NCBI GenBank assembly: GCA_964473865.1
Contig: CAYYQN010000001.1
Span: forward strand, 124,001-188,000
Direction of reading: 5' to 3'
Source of the DNA: CAIMUX01 sp964473865
GTDB lineage: Bacteria; Eisenbacteria; RBG-16-71-46; CAIMUX01
DNA length: 64,000 nucleotides
Both the position numbers and the translations under genes were made by a program. The stretch's first letter is position 1; every line of letters starts with the position of its first letter. Below, in pieces: positions 25,027 through 34,075 of the stretch. The notes beneath the pieces were generated by a model that saw nothing but the letters and a program-made list of their open reading frames with translations, had not been told where the DNA came from and made no database searches.

Positions 25027-25883
25027 CTGGAAAACTCCAAGTTGCGGTGTATGGCCTTGAGCTGCGTACGTTCGGCCCCCATCGGGGCCCGGATCGGCAA
25101 AGATACTAACCTGAGCTCGCGGGTCCGGCGAGCGGGCGCTTCGTCCCCGTCCCGGCCCCCTCGCCCATCCCCGGACAGTCTTCGGACCCTTGCCTTCCGC
25201 GTGCGTCTTCCCGGGCCGCTCCGACCTCCGCTGCCGTGCCCGGCCCCCCAACGGCTCTCCCCCTGCCGCGCTCCAGGCCATGGGTCCGGGCGCAGGGCGG
25301 AGCTGACTTCGGGGCTCCCATCGGATCTCCTCGTTCCGTGCGATCTTTGCTTGGCCCTACCCCCTCTCCGCTCGGATCAGGACTCCGGGGCCCGGGTGCC
25401 CCGGCCGCCCGAAATCGACTACCGCATCGGCCAACATCGGCCGCCGCCGCACGCAGACGAGCATCCTCAAGGTGCCTGTGGCCACCACTCCATGCTACCT
25501 CCGGTGCCTGCCCTTCCCGCCGCGCGTGCTCGGTCGGATTGCTCAATGTGCGCGGATAGCTCTACATATTGATACATTCTTTCGCCAGTTTATTGATTAT
25601 TGATCATATTCGGTATCACTTCTGTTTTGAGATGCACGCGGTGTCCGAGTCATTCTGTGCCCCCGCGCCACTGCGGCGGGGCAACCGCTGACCCCTGCCA
25701 GAGGCTGACGCCTACGCGCGGGCCTGGCTGTGCCGCACGACCGCCGCCGATCGGCCGGGGTGCGAGGCGATGCTTCAGTGGGAGCTCTGGAGCAGCCCTA
25801 CGAAGCGCGGTGAGAAAAAATGTCAAATGTGCTTGCCATTTCTTGGCCATCACGGCACGATGCAACACGAGATCTGTCCAATT
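25027..25883. other. Long intergenic region with divergent promoters
   Basis: 857 bases between the S1 gene (minus) and the YvlB-like gene (plus) without a convincing gene. 25100-25550 is very GC-rich, and its open frames on both strands look like composition artefacts. 25560-25630 is sharply AT-rich (TTGATTATTGATCATATTC region) and likely carries a promoter. 25810-25850 has AAAAAATG followed by AAATG-N7-CATTT, an inverted repeat near the plus-strand gene. No known ncRNA was recognised. Confidence 0.4.
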
Positions 25884-26864
25884 ATGCGCGATCCCATTAC
25901 AGAAATCCTACAACTCGTTGTAGACCGGATTGTCCGCCCGGAGGACGGGCGGAGCCTCTTGAGGGCCCTCCGCAGGGGATATCCCGAGGCGTTCGAAGAG
26001 CCGCACGCGCCGACCCAGGAGGTTTCGGCTCAGGACGTCGTGGCCCAGGCGGCCCACGGAGGAGAGAGAGACTCGATTGAGCCGTCGAACTCGCCGGTCG
26101 CTCCAAGCCGGGGTCCAGCCGCCGGCGCTGGGCGGCCGGTTCACCCGCCGGAACCGGCGCCGATTGCCACAGCGCCGGAGTTCCAGAGTCCCTATCTTAT
26201 TGTTGACGAATCGGTTGAGGTTCCATCCGGGACCTTCTTGCGGATCGATGCCGCGGGGTTCGACCCCGCCACCGCAAGCCCGCTGAGTTCCGCTGCCATC
26301 CGCGGCGCAACCGGCCAGAAACTAAGGGTCGTTCGCGGATCCGGCGTCGAGCTGTACCGGGATGAGGAAGCCGCCTGGCGCCTGACCTGGTCCGGTGGAA
26401 TGCTCTTCCTGGAAGTGCCCGCGAAACTTGCCGGTCTGGAGATCCTGGGAATCCCAGGGAGCGTTGGGCTGTCCGGCTATACGGGCCCGTTCTCCGCGGA
26501 GGCAATCGGAGGCGGTTTCACGGTTCACGGGGCCGCAGCGCCGTTTCGCATCCGCGGAGTACAAGGAACCGTCCAGCTCCTGCGGCTCTCCCTTCGCGAC
26601 GGAATCTCCACCATTGCCGCCGTTTCCCAGAACGTTGAGATCGAACCGGCCCCCGACGCATCGGTCACGATCCGCGCCTCACTCCGCACCGAGGGCATAG
26701 AGGGCGGCCCGGATCGGGATGGCGAGGAGGATCCCGACAACGATCTCGGGGGCCGGCACGGTGTCTGGCGGGTGGGAGCGGGAACGGCTCAGCTGAACGT
26801 GAGTCAGGTCCGCGGGCAGCTTCGGCTTCGCCCCGCCGATCAACCGGGAAGCGGCGGCCCATGA
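25884..26864 (+). CDS. YvlB/LiaX-like protein: SHOCT-like head plus beta-rich DUF4097-type domain
   Basis: Predicted 326 residues from the ATG at 25884; no strong ribosome site precedes any candidate start (25770 is also possible). The N-terminus, ITEILQLVVDRIVRPEDGRSLLRAL, resembles the SHOCT-like helix pair of YvlB/LiaX. A Pro/Ala linker follows, then a repetitive beta-rich domain (about 115-290) resembling the DUF4097 beta-helix seen in YvlB and putative adhesins. No signal peptide is visible. Its stop overlaps the DUF2089 gene's start (ATGA). In Firmicutes such proteins belong to envelope-stress regulons; transfer of that role here is inference. Confidence 0.6.
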   Translation: MRDPITEILQLVVDRIVRPEDGRSLLRALRRGYPEAFEEPHAPTQEVSAQDVVAQAAHGGERDSIEPSNSPVAPSRGPAAGAGRPVHPPEPAPIATAPEFQSPYLIVDESVEVPSGTFLRIDAAGFDPATASPLSSAAIRGATGQKLRVVRGSGVELYRDEEAAWRLTWSGGMLFLEVPAKLAGLEILGIPGSVGLSGYTGPFSAEAIGGGFTVHGAAAPFRIRGVQGTVQLLRLSLRDGISTIAAVSQNVEIEPAPDASVTIRASLRTEGIEGGPDRDGEEDPDNDLGGRHGVWRVGAGTAQLNVSQVRGQLRLRPADQPGSGGP

Positions 26865-27250
26865 GAACGCCGGACCGATGTCCCGCCTGCGCCGGCAGAC
26901 TCCGGGTAGCGAGGTTGGCCTGCCCGCAGTGCGGAGTCCAGATCGAGGGCGCGTTCGACTCTTGCCCTCTCTGCTCGCTCGAAGGGGAAAGCCGTGCCCT
27001 TCTCGAGACGTTCCTGCGAGCTCGCGGCAACGCCAAGGAAATCGAACGAACGCTCGGTATTTCCTACCCGACCGTGCGTGCGCGACTCGACCGTCTCTGG
27101 GCCCAGATGGACCTGGTCAAGGCAGCCCCCGACTCCCCAACCCGGTCTGCGCTGAAGATCCTCGCAGAATTGCGCGAAGGTAAGATCAGTGTGGATCAGG
27201 CTGTCATGCGGCTGCAGCACCGGCCGACCCCACCGACGGGAAGTGCGTGA
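26861..27250 (+). CDS. DUF2089-family zinc-ribbon/helix-turn-helix protein
   Basis: A 129-residue protein. The N-terminal zinc ribbons are CPACAGRLRVARLACPQCG (C-x2-C...C-x2-C) and CPLC. A helix-turn-helix follows, GNAKEIERTLGISYPTVRARLDRL (given here in two pieces: GNAKEIERTLGIS and YPTVRARLDRL), a strong DUF2089 match. The C-terminus, LKILAELREGKISVDQAVMRL, repeats the SHOCT-like motif found at the head of the preceding protein. DUF2089 proteins are thought to be DNA-binding regulators. It overlaps both neighbours by four bases, so all three are co-translated. Confidence 0.85.
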   Translation: MRTPDRCPACAGRLRVARLACPQCGVQIEGAFDSCPLCSLEGESRALLETFLRARGNAKEIERTLGISYPTVRARLDRLWAQMDLVKAAPDSPTRSALKILAELREGKISVDQAVMRLQHRPTPPTGSA

Positions 27251-28737
27251 CCACTGGCCCGCGACGGGCTAGACTCCACTTCTGCGCCAATGGCGTACCC
27301 TTCGGCCCGGTTGACACGGTCGCCGGCCTGGTGCGGGCCAGGGAGGCTGTCACGACACCGAACGACGAAAGTGCCCGGATCCTTGCGGCGGCCGGTTGGC
27401 AGTCGGACCCGCGCCGCCTTCCCGTGCTGCGCGACCTCCTGCGGGAGCATCTGAAACGTATCTATCTGTATTCCTACGAGGAGTCGTGCAACCGCGCCGC
27501 GGCGATGGACCGCACGCGGCGGACGATCCTGCGAGTCGCCCGCACGATGCAGTCCATTCCCGCGGGTTGCCCTCTCGTGACCTGGATCTTCCTTGCCCTC
27601 GAAGAAGCGCGCGTGTCCCCGGCAGAGAACCCGGACTTTTGGCGGCTGCTCGTCATCGCCGAGGAGGAGCGCGGGACCGCGAACCGGCGTGCCGCGGCGA
27701 ACGGTCAGGTACGTGCGGATGGCCGGACGGCGTCGAGGACCACAGCCGACGACGAGTCGGCCGACTCCCCACCGATCTCCCGTCCCGGACATCCCGCTGC
27801 CACCGCCGCCGCAGACTCCACCCAAGGAGTCGACCCGGCGTCCGGCCGGCTCTCCATCGACGAAGGAGTGCCTGCCCAATCAACGGCCGGCGATGCGATT
27901 GGCGCCACAACCGCTACCGGCTCTCATCCCATGCTCCGCCCGCTGGTCACCCTCTACCAACGGTTTCTCGACATGCCGAGCTCGGAGGAGGAGTTCGAAC
28001 GGCGCGCCGGCTGGCCGGCGGCCGCATCAGACCTCGACTGTTTCCTCCGTGCACAATTCGCCGACGCGGGGGACGCCTCCTGTCGCCCGGCGACGGCCTG
28101 GCGTCGATGGGTCGCTACGCGGCCTTGGAGACGCCCACGGACCCTCTCGGCTCTCGTCGCCGCCGTCGTCGTGCTCGCGATCAGCCTGGTCGTCGGATTC
28201 ACCCTGGCGCCACCGAAGGGGCGTCGGGCAACTGTCGCCGGCTCGGCCCGCCCTCCGGCTCGGGACACCACCACCGTTCCGCCCGCGTCGGCCCCGCCGG
28301 CGGTCGCCAATCGATCCGGTGACACGATCCGGGGGCCGGTTCCGCGGCGGGCATCCGGGCTGCCGGACTCCGGATCGAGGGCGTCCCGGCGCGCGGCCGA
28401 CTGCCCGGTTGCAGCGGCTCAGGCGACGTTGGGTCTCGTATCCCACGGCCAGGCCACAGCGCGGATCAACGGCGCGCGCTGTGAACTCGTCAACCGCGAC
28501 TCGCTACGCTTTGCCTGGATGCCGGCGCAATCGGTGACCGAATACCGATTGTGCTTGATTACCGCCAAGCGGGACACGCTGGGAATCGTCCCTGCAATCT
28601 CGGGCACTTGCGTGACGGTTCCAGTCAGCGGAGTGCCGGGAATGGGCGTGCCGGGGTCTTTTATCTTCCGTCTGGATGGTCTGGCTGCCGGTCAGCTAAT
28701 CGCGGTCTCCGATCCTCAGCCGTTCGAAATCCCCTAG
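27247..28737 (+). CDS. Single-pass membrane protein with Fn3-like periplasmic domain, unknown N-terminus
   Basis: A 496-residue protein starting at a GTG that overlaps the DUF2089 stop (GTGA). The cytoplasmic N-terminal ~280 residues are helical and partly low-complexity (residues 145-225 Ala/Thr/Ser/Pro-rich). One membrane helix lies at about 303-325 (LSALVAAVVVLAISLVVGFTL). After a Pro/Arg linker, a C-terminal Fn3-like fold (RFAWMPAQSVTEYRL...) faces the periplasm. This cytoplasm-to-periplasm layout resembles membrane-bound anti-sigma or signalling proteins. I do not recognise the N-terminal domain. The 3' end overlaps the convergent GWxTD gene by 77 bases. Confidence 0.6.
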   Translation: MTTGPRRARLHFCANGVPFGPVDTVAGLVRAREAVTTPNDESARILAAAGWQSDPRRLPVLRDLLREHLKRIYLYSYEESCNRAAAMDRTRRTILRVARTMQSIPAGCPLVTWIFLALEEARVSPAENPDFWRLLVIAEEERGTANRRAAANGQVRADGRTASRTTADDESADSPPISRPGHPAATAAADSTQGVDPASGRLSIDEGVPAQSTAGDAIGATTATGSHPMLRPLVTLYQRFLDMPSSEEEFERRAGWPAAASDLDCFLRAQFADAGDASCRPATAWRRWVATRPWRRPRTLSALVAAVVVLAISLVVGFTLAPPKGRRATVAGSARPPARDTTTVPPASAPPAVANRSGDTIRGPVPRRASGLPDSGSRASRRAADCPVAAAQATLGLVSHGQATARINGARCELVNRDSLRFAWMPAQSVTEYRLCLITAKRDTLGIVPAISGTCVTVPVSGVPGMGVPGSFIFRLDGLAAGQLIAVSDPQPFEIP

Positions 28738-31345
28738 CAGGCTGTTCTAGTCCACCGGCATCCGGGAGCGGTGAGTTCTCCACTCCCGGCGGGAGAGGCA
28801 GCCGGTCCCACCCGCAGCGTTCGGCCAGGTCGTCGGGCGTGCCGACCGCGAAGTCTACCGTCCGGTCAACCCGCCGCTCCGCCTGCCGATCGTAGACGGA
28901 GATCCGGAGTCGATACTTGCCGGGCTCGAAGTGCACCCCGCCCATCGAGCGCGCGATGTTCCACTGCCCTACTCCCTGGCGGCCCAAGGTCATGGTCGGG
29001 CCGCGCGTTCCCACGGAGTAGTCGACCTCACCTCTGGAGTCGAGATGCTCCACCATGACCGACAGTTCGGCATCAGTGACGTCCTGCGGCCGAGATAAGT
29101 TGTACACCTCGAGATAGAAGGCGAGCTCTTCCCCCTCCAGGAAGTACCGCTCCGCTCTGGGCGTCAGACCTGAATGCAGGAGATCCGGACCACTCGCCAG
29201 ACAGGTCGGCGTGATCCAACGTTCTTGCCGATGATTGAGGGTGTCGGGGAGGTCGTTCAAGAGCAGGAGGCTCGAGGCATCGAGTCCTCGCTCCCCGAAC
29301 GGATCAACGGAGAACTCAAGGCCGTTGTCCACGGACATCGCCACGACGCGTCCGGCCACGTCGCGCAGCACCAGTTGGGTGGCCAGCCGATGGGATCCCC
29401 GGCCATCAATATCCACGATCTGACTGCCGGAGCGTCGGCGCATCGGCCATTCCCGGGTCACCTCCGTCTCGCGGTCGAGCAGTACTTCCTCCTCCCGCCA
29501 TAGCGGGAGGGCGGAGCCCTGCGGCCGCAACAACGCCATCCGAACCCGGGCCTCGCCGTCGAACCGGAGTCCCTGCAGCGGATAGCGCAACGAGTACTCA
29601 GGCAGCCAGGTGTCGTAGCAGAAGACCAGACGGATCCCGCCTCCGGGACGGCGCAGGATCTCGGTGGTGGCGTTCAATCGCTCATCACGCTCCTCGAATC
29701 CATAGCGGGGAAGCCAGTCGGGCCAGGCGGGGCCTCGCAGGCTGTCGGTGGCGGTGAACCGGGTCCCAGTGGCATTGCCGCAGAACAGGACCTGCATGAA
29801 GCCACGACCGGGGCCCGGGAGGCGGTACACGAACTGGATGAACTGGCTTCCGATCGCGTACCCGCCCCGGGGATCGATGTACGTGCGGAAGGGGCCGGCC
29901 CCACCCGCAAAGCTCCATTCATCGGGGCGTCCGTAGCGCAGGATGATCTGCCCGGGATCGGTCAACGGACCGGGGACGGCCAGATCGACTCCTTGAAGGG
30001 AGAACCAGGCTTCCGCAACGCGGCCCATATAGTCGAGACGGTTCTCCTGGAGCGCCGGAGTGGCGAGGATCGGATCGCGCAGGCGCCACCACCGGTCGAT
30101 CCAGGCCAACCGGTCGGATTCGACATCGAAGGCTCGTTGCTCCCTCGGGCTCCAAAGATCCCACGGCACCTGCATCCACGAGACCAGCCCGGCGAGCGAG
30201 GGTTCCGCAGCGGAGAGCTCGAGCGTCCGACGGAAGTGCTCGTCCGCGTTGTCGTAGTCCAACCGACGCACCGAGATCATGCCCAGGAGCAGCTCGGCCT
30301 GCGCACCCGTCAATGCGTCAGCACCACCCGGTCGCGCGCACTTTGCGCGCGCCAGGCGCGCGGCCGACTCGGCCGGCGGCAGGGAATCGGCGGCCAGCAA
30401 CAGACGCGCGTGCTCCAAGTCCAGCCACCCGGGCGCGAGGTCCCAACCTCCGTGACGAGCGGCCATCTCTCGTCCCAGGCGCAGTGCCTCCAACAACGCC
30501 TTCCGGTCTCGCTCAACGGCCCAGGACCGTTCGCGCCTCCGCAGCCGCTGCAGGTCGACCAGGTCGTTGGGGCCGTGTTCCGCCACCCATTCGTCAAGGA
30601 CTTCGCGTTCGTTCGACCAGAAACCACCGATTTCCTGGCATCCGGCCAGGATCAGGACCGGAACGGGACTGCTCGGATTCGTCTTCGCCGCCTCTCTCAC
30701 GCGCTCTGCTCCCCACACGCGCCGGTCTACGTCGCCGGTACGCATGAGTGCCAGCCCCCACCGGAGCTGGAGATTCGCGGCCTGTTGAACAAGCTCCACC
30801 TCCCACGTGCGCGGCGCACCCAGACGCAGGCGAAAGAGACCGCCGGTGCCGAGAGGGAGCCGGTTCAGGGCAGCGCGAATGGAATCGATCTCTGCTTCCA
30901 CGGCGGCGAGACGCCAGTCGGGCTCGACCCCGTCCAATAGCGCGATCTGCCGGAAGATCTCGTCGATCCGCGCGAGAGCGTGAGGCGGGTCGGCGCGGAG
31001 AGCCCCATCGAGGTCCCGCTCGGGAAACGGTTCGTAGCTGTGCTCAGGTGAGATCGCACCCCGGCCCATCGGCAGCCAGGGCCGCGCCGGCGAGTACGGC
31101 TGGTACCGACCCCGAAGGCAGCCGAGGAAGAGGGAACAGAGGCACAGAAGAACTCCCGCCCGCAGGAGAAACCCGGTCCGGCATCGCCACCGGGGAATGG
31201 ATTGGGGCCCTGGCCGGCTCGCGGGTGCGCGCAGAACCGAACATTTGTCTGTATTCCCCGGCAACCACGGCCGGGCGCCGCCCGAGGGCGCCGATACCGT
31301 CCCGGCCGAAGTCCGGAATCCCGATGGAGCTGCCCGGCTCGCCAT
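28661..31345 (-). CDS. GWxTD-domain lipoprotein
   Basis: An 894-residue protein from the ATG at 31345. A hydrophobic segment ending LFLGC (Cys76) is a lipobox. The 55-residue Arg-rich stretch before it is unusually long, so the true start may be a missed non-ATG codon. Residues ~100-330 are helical and TPR-like. The GWxTD domain follows, with RLAWIDRWWRLRDPILATP, then GQIILRYGRPDEW. The C-terminal third contains beta-rich blocks (LAFYLEVYNLS, GKYRLRISVYDR). GWxTD proteins are found mainly in Acidobacteria and FCB-related phyla; function unknown, probably outer-membrane or periplasmic. The last ~30 residues read like antisense of the neighbouring gene. Confidence 0.8.
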   Translation of the reverse strand: MASRAAPSGFRTSAGTVSAPSGGARPWLPGNTDKCSVLRAPASRPGPQSIPRWRCRTGFLLRAGVLLCLCSLFLGCLRGRYQPYSPARPWLPMGRGAISPEHSYEPFPERDLDGALRADPPHALARIDEIFRQIALLDGVEPDWRLAAVEAEIDSIRAALNRLPLGTGGLFRLRLGAPRTWEVELVQQAANLQLRWGLALMRTGDVDRRVWGAERVREAAKTNPSSPVPVLILAGCQEIGGFWSNEREVLDEWVAEHGPNDLVDLQRLRRRERSWAVERDRKALLEALRLGREMAARHGGWDLAPGWLDLEHARLLLAADSLPPAESAARLARAKCARPGGADALTGAQAELLLGMISVRRLDYDNADEHFRRTLELSAAEPSLAGLVSWMQVPWDLWSPREQRAFDVESDRLAWIDRWWRLRDPILATPALQENRLDYMGRVAEAWFSLQGVDLAVPGPLTDPGQIILRYGRPDEWSFAGGAGPFRTYIDPRGGYAIGSQFIQFVYRLPGPGRGFMQVLFCGNATGTRFTATDSLRGPAWPDWLPRYGFEERDERLNATTEILRRPGGGIRLVFCYDTWLPEYSLRYPLQGLRFDGEARVRMALLRPQGSALPLWREEEVLLDRETEVTREWPMRRRSGSQIVDIDGRGSHRLATQLVLRDVAGRVVAMSVDNGLEFSVDPFGERGLDASSLLLLNDLPDTLNHRQERWITPTCLASGPDLLHSGLTPRAERYFLEGEELAFYLEVYNLSRPQDVTDAELSVMVEHLDSRGEVDYSVGTRGPTMTLGRQGVGQWNIARSMGGVHFEPGKYRLRISVYDRQAERRVDRTVDFAVGTPDDLAERCGWDRLPLPPGVENSPLPDAGGLEQPARGFRTAEDRRPRLADRQPDHPDGR

Positions 31346-31443
31346 CTCGCCGCATTCTAGCGCACCCCCCAGATCGCCCGCATCGGTATAATGGAAGAAA
31401 CGGGGCCGATCTCCACTCCAGCCGATTCCGGGAGGTTCAGGAC

Positions 31444-34050
31444 ATGCACCCCACAACCGCCCAGCACCCTCGCATGTTGGCCCGTGCGGCGCGGCAAGCT
31501 CTCACGTCCGCGACCGGGTTCGTGCTTCTCGCCGTGCTCGGGACCTCGCTGCCGGGTCCCGCCCAGGCCGTCCCCTTCCGGCCGGATGTGCTCGCGCACC
31601 TGCGGTCGCAGGGGCGGCTCCCGGCGGTCGTGGCCGCCGAACGGGACGCGCGGGGACGTGGACTCGACGCGCCGCCGGCGACGGCACAGGGATGGCTGGC
31701 CGCATCAACCGAGGCGCGCGTGATCCCCGATCGTCAGGCGGTCGTGATCCTGGTGGATTTCTCCGACAACGAAGCGGACCAATTGACCTACCCGGCATCG
31801 CACTACGACGAGATGCTCTTCTCGGTGGGCAGCTACCCGGGTGGGAGCATGCGTGATTGGTATCTCGAGAACTCCTACGGGCTGTTCAACGTGACCGGTG
31901 CCACGACGGTCTGGTTGCGCATGCCCCAGACCTACGCCTACTACGTCGATGGACAGGCGGGGCTCGGCACCTACCCACAGAACGCCCAGAAGCTGGCGGA
32001 GGATGCGGTGGCCGCCGCTGACCCATTGATCGACTTCTCACAGTTTGACAACGACGGACCGGACGGAGACCCCAACAGCGGTGACGATGATGGAATCGTG
32101 GATGCGATCTTCGTCGTGCACGCCGGCCCGGGACGCGAGACCACCGGTTCCGACGACGATATTCACTCCCACGCCTGGGCCATGGCCAACCCACCAGTGG
32201 TGGACGGCGTAACCGCATACGGATACTCGATCGAGCCCGAGGACGGCAAGCGCGGTGTCTTCGGCCACGAGTTCGGTCACGTACTCGGGCTCCCGGATCT
32301 CTACGACACCGACTACTCCTCCAGCGGGGTGGGCAACTGGTGCATGATGTCGTTCGGCTCCTGGGGCGGCGGCGGTCTCACCCCGACGCACTTTCTGGCC
32401 TGGTGTAAGGCGCAGCTGGGGTTTCTCGACCCCACGACGCCACGATTCAACCAGAGCGCCGCATCGATCTCCCAGATCGAGACCAACCCGGAGGTGTATC
32501 AGCTCTGGACCGGCGGCTATCCCGCCGAGCAGTACTTCCTCGTGGAAAACCGCCAGCGCGTCGGCTCGGACGTCTCGCTTCCGGGCGACGGACTCGTGAT
32601 CACGCACATCGACGAAACCGTCAACGGGAACTCCGACGAAAGCCACCCCCTGGTGGCGGTTGAACAGGCCGATGGTCTGTTCAACCTCGAGGCCGGACAA
32701 GGATCCGACGCCGGCGACCCCTGGCCCGGCAGCACCATCAACCGCAACTTCACCGACTCCTCAACCCCGGACTCCCGGGCCTACGGCGGGTTTCCGACTC
32801 AGGTGGCGGTGAGCGACATCAGCAACTCGGCCGCCATCATGACCGCCGACCTCGAGGTGGAGAACCAGCCGCTCTACGTCATTGAGAGCTGGGCGGCCTC
32901 GGAGACCGGCGGCAATGGCGACGGAGACATCGATCCCGCAGAGCAGTGGGACGTCACGATGTTCGTGCAGAACCGGGGCCTCTCCGCTACCGGTGTAGCC
33001 GCGACGGGAACGAGCGCGGTCGGCTCCGTCACCATCATCAGCGGCACCTCGCTGTTCGGGAGCATCCCCGCCGAGGCCACGGCCGTGGGCACGCCGCCGC
33101 TCCGCTTCTCCCTCTCCGCGAGCGCAACAGACGACGGCGTTCCCATCGAAGTAGTGGTGGATGATCCCGGTGGCCACCCTGCCAGTCAGACCCTCATCGT
33201 CGGCGTCAACGACTCGCTGGGCGTCTTCAGTTGGACCCACGGCAACGTCTCACCGGACCGGCGAGATCAGTGGCACATCGGCACCGAGCGCAATCACACG
33301 CCCGGCGGTTCCTACGCCTGGAAGTTCGGGGCGGCCGGTGCGGGAGACTACGCGAACCTTGCTGATGGCGCCCTGTACACCGTCTCCCTGCCTCTGGCCA
33401 CGGTGTCGGCGATCCGCTTCTGGCACTGGATCAGCTCCGAGCCCGGCGCGGGGAACACCGTCTGGGACGGGGGCGTTGTCGAAGCATCGGTGGATGGAGG
33501 CCCATGGTCCGCCATCAATCCGGACGGCGGATACCCCTGCACAATTGTCCCCAATCCGGCGTCTCCGTTCCCACCCGACATGCCCTGCTATGGCGGGAGC
33601 GTCGATTGGACCGAGGCTCGATTCGATCTTTCGGGGCTTGCCGGAACGGCAGTGCGGATCCGCTTCCGATTCGGCAGCGACGGCGCCGCGACCGCCGAGG
33701 GTTGGTATATCGACGATGTCTCTGTCGAGGGCTCCTTTCCCTCAGCCGTTGACCCAGTGCGGCCCGGCCGCCCGGCCGTCAACCTGGGTCCGCCGCGCCC
33801 GAACCCCGCTCGTGGAGTAGTCTCGATGATTTGCGTCATACCTGGGGGACGCGATGCCCGGCTGTCCGTCTTCGACCTCGAAGGCCGGAGGTTGTACACG
33901 CGCCCGCTATCGTCCTCGGACCGGGAGTCCGGCGTCGTATCCTGGTCCGGCACCGCCTCCGACGGCTCCCGGGTGCCAAGCGGGGTCTACTTCCTAAGGC
34001 TGGAGTCCGGCGGGGTCAGCAGGTCGCAACGCGTCCAGGTCGTACGCTGA
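31444..34050 (+). CDS. Secreted M6-family (immune-inhibitor-A-like) metalloprotease
   Basis: An 868-residue secreted protein. The signal peptide ends GTSLPGPAQA. A propeptide (to ~95) precedes the catalytic domain, with zinc site H275-E276-F277-G278-H279 and D285 (HEFGHVLGLPD). The downstream Met-turn is probably NWCMMSFGSW. Middle domains include a CARDB-like Ig fold (EQWDVTMFVQNRGL) and a jellyroll domain (SAIRFWHWISSEPG...VDWTEARFDLSGLAG). The C-terminus (about 795-868) is a FlgD-like Ig domain (LSVFDLEGRRLY...VPSGVYFLRLESG) that resembles type IX-type sorting or surface-anchoring modules. It lies divergent from the GWxTD gene and convergent with the S9 peptidase. Confidence 0.92.
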   Translation: MHPTTAQHPRMLARAARQALTSATGFVLLAVLGTSLPGPAQAVPFRPDVLAHLRSQGRLPAVVAAERDARGRGLDAPPATAQGWLAASTEARVIPDRQAVVILVDFSDNEADQLTYPASHYDEMLFSVGSYPGGSMRDWYLENSYGLFNVTGATTVWLRMPQTYAYYVDGQAGLGTYPQNAQKLAEDAVAAADPLIDFSQFDNDGPDGDPNSGDDDGIVDAIFVVHAGPGRETTGSDDDIHSHAWAMANPPVVDGVTAYGYSIEPEDGKRGVFGHEFGHVLGLPDLYDTDYSSSGVGNWCMMSFGSWGGGGLTPTHFLAWCKAQLGFLDPTTPRFNQSAASISQIETNPEVYQLWTGGYPAEQYFLVENRQRVGSDVSLPGDGLVITHIDETVNGNSDESHPLVAVEQADGLFNLEAGQGSDAGDPWPGSTINRNFTDSSTPDSRAYGGFPTQVAVSDISNSAAIMTADLEVENQPLYVIESWAASETGGNGDGDIDPAEQWDVTMFVQNRGLSATGVAATGTSAVGSVTIISGTSLFGSIPAEATAVGTPPLRFSLSASATDDGVPIEVVVDDPGGHPASQTLIVGVNDSLGVFSWTHGNVSPDRRDQWHIGTERNHTPGGSYAWKFGAAGAGDYANLADGALYTVSLPLATVSAIRFWHWISSEPGAGNTVWDGGVVEASVDGGPWSAINPDGGYPCTIVPNPASPFPPDMPCYGGSVDWTEARFDLSGLAGTAVRIRFRFGSDGAATAEGWYIDDVSVEGSFPSAVDPVRPGRPAVNLGPPRPNPARGVVSMICVIPGGRDARLSVFDLEGRRLYTRPLSSSDRESGVVSWSGTASDGSRVPSGVYFLRLESGGVSRSQRVQVVR

Positions 34051-34075
34051 CCCCCTCGTCTTACTCATCCCGGCC

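Noticed and set aside
25106..25546. 146-codon minus-strand frame upstream of the S1 gene
   Set aside because: Gly/Arg/Pro/Ala-only composition, no domain, no ribosome site; looks like a GC artefact.
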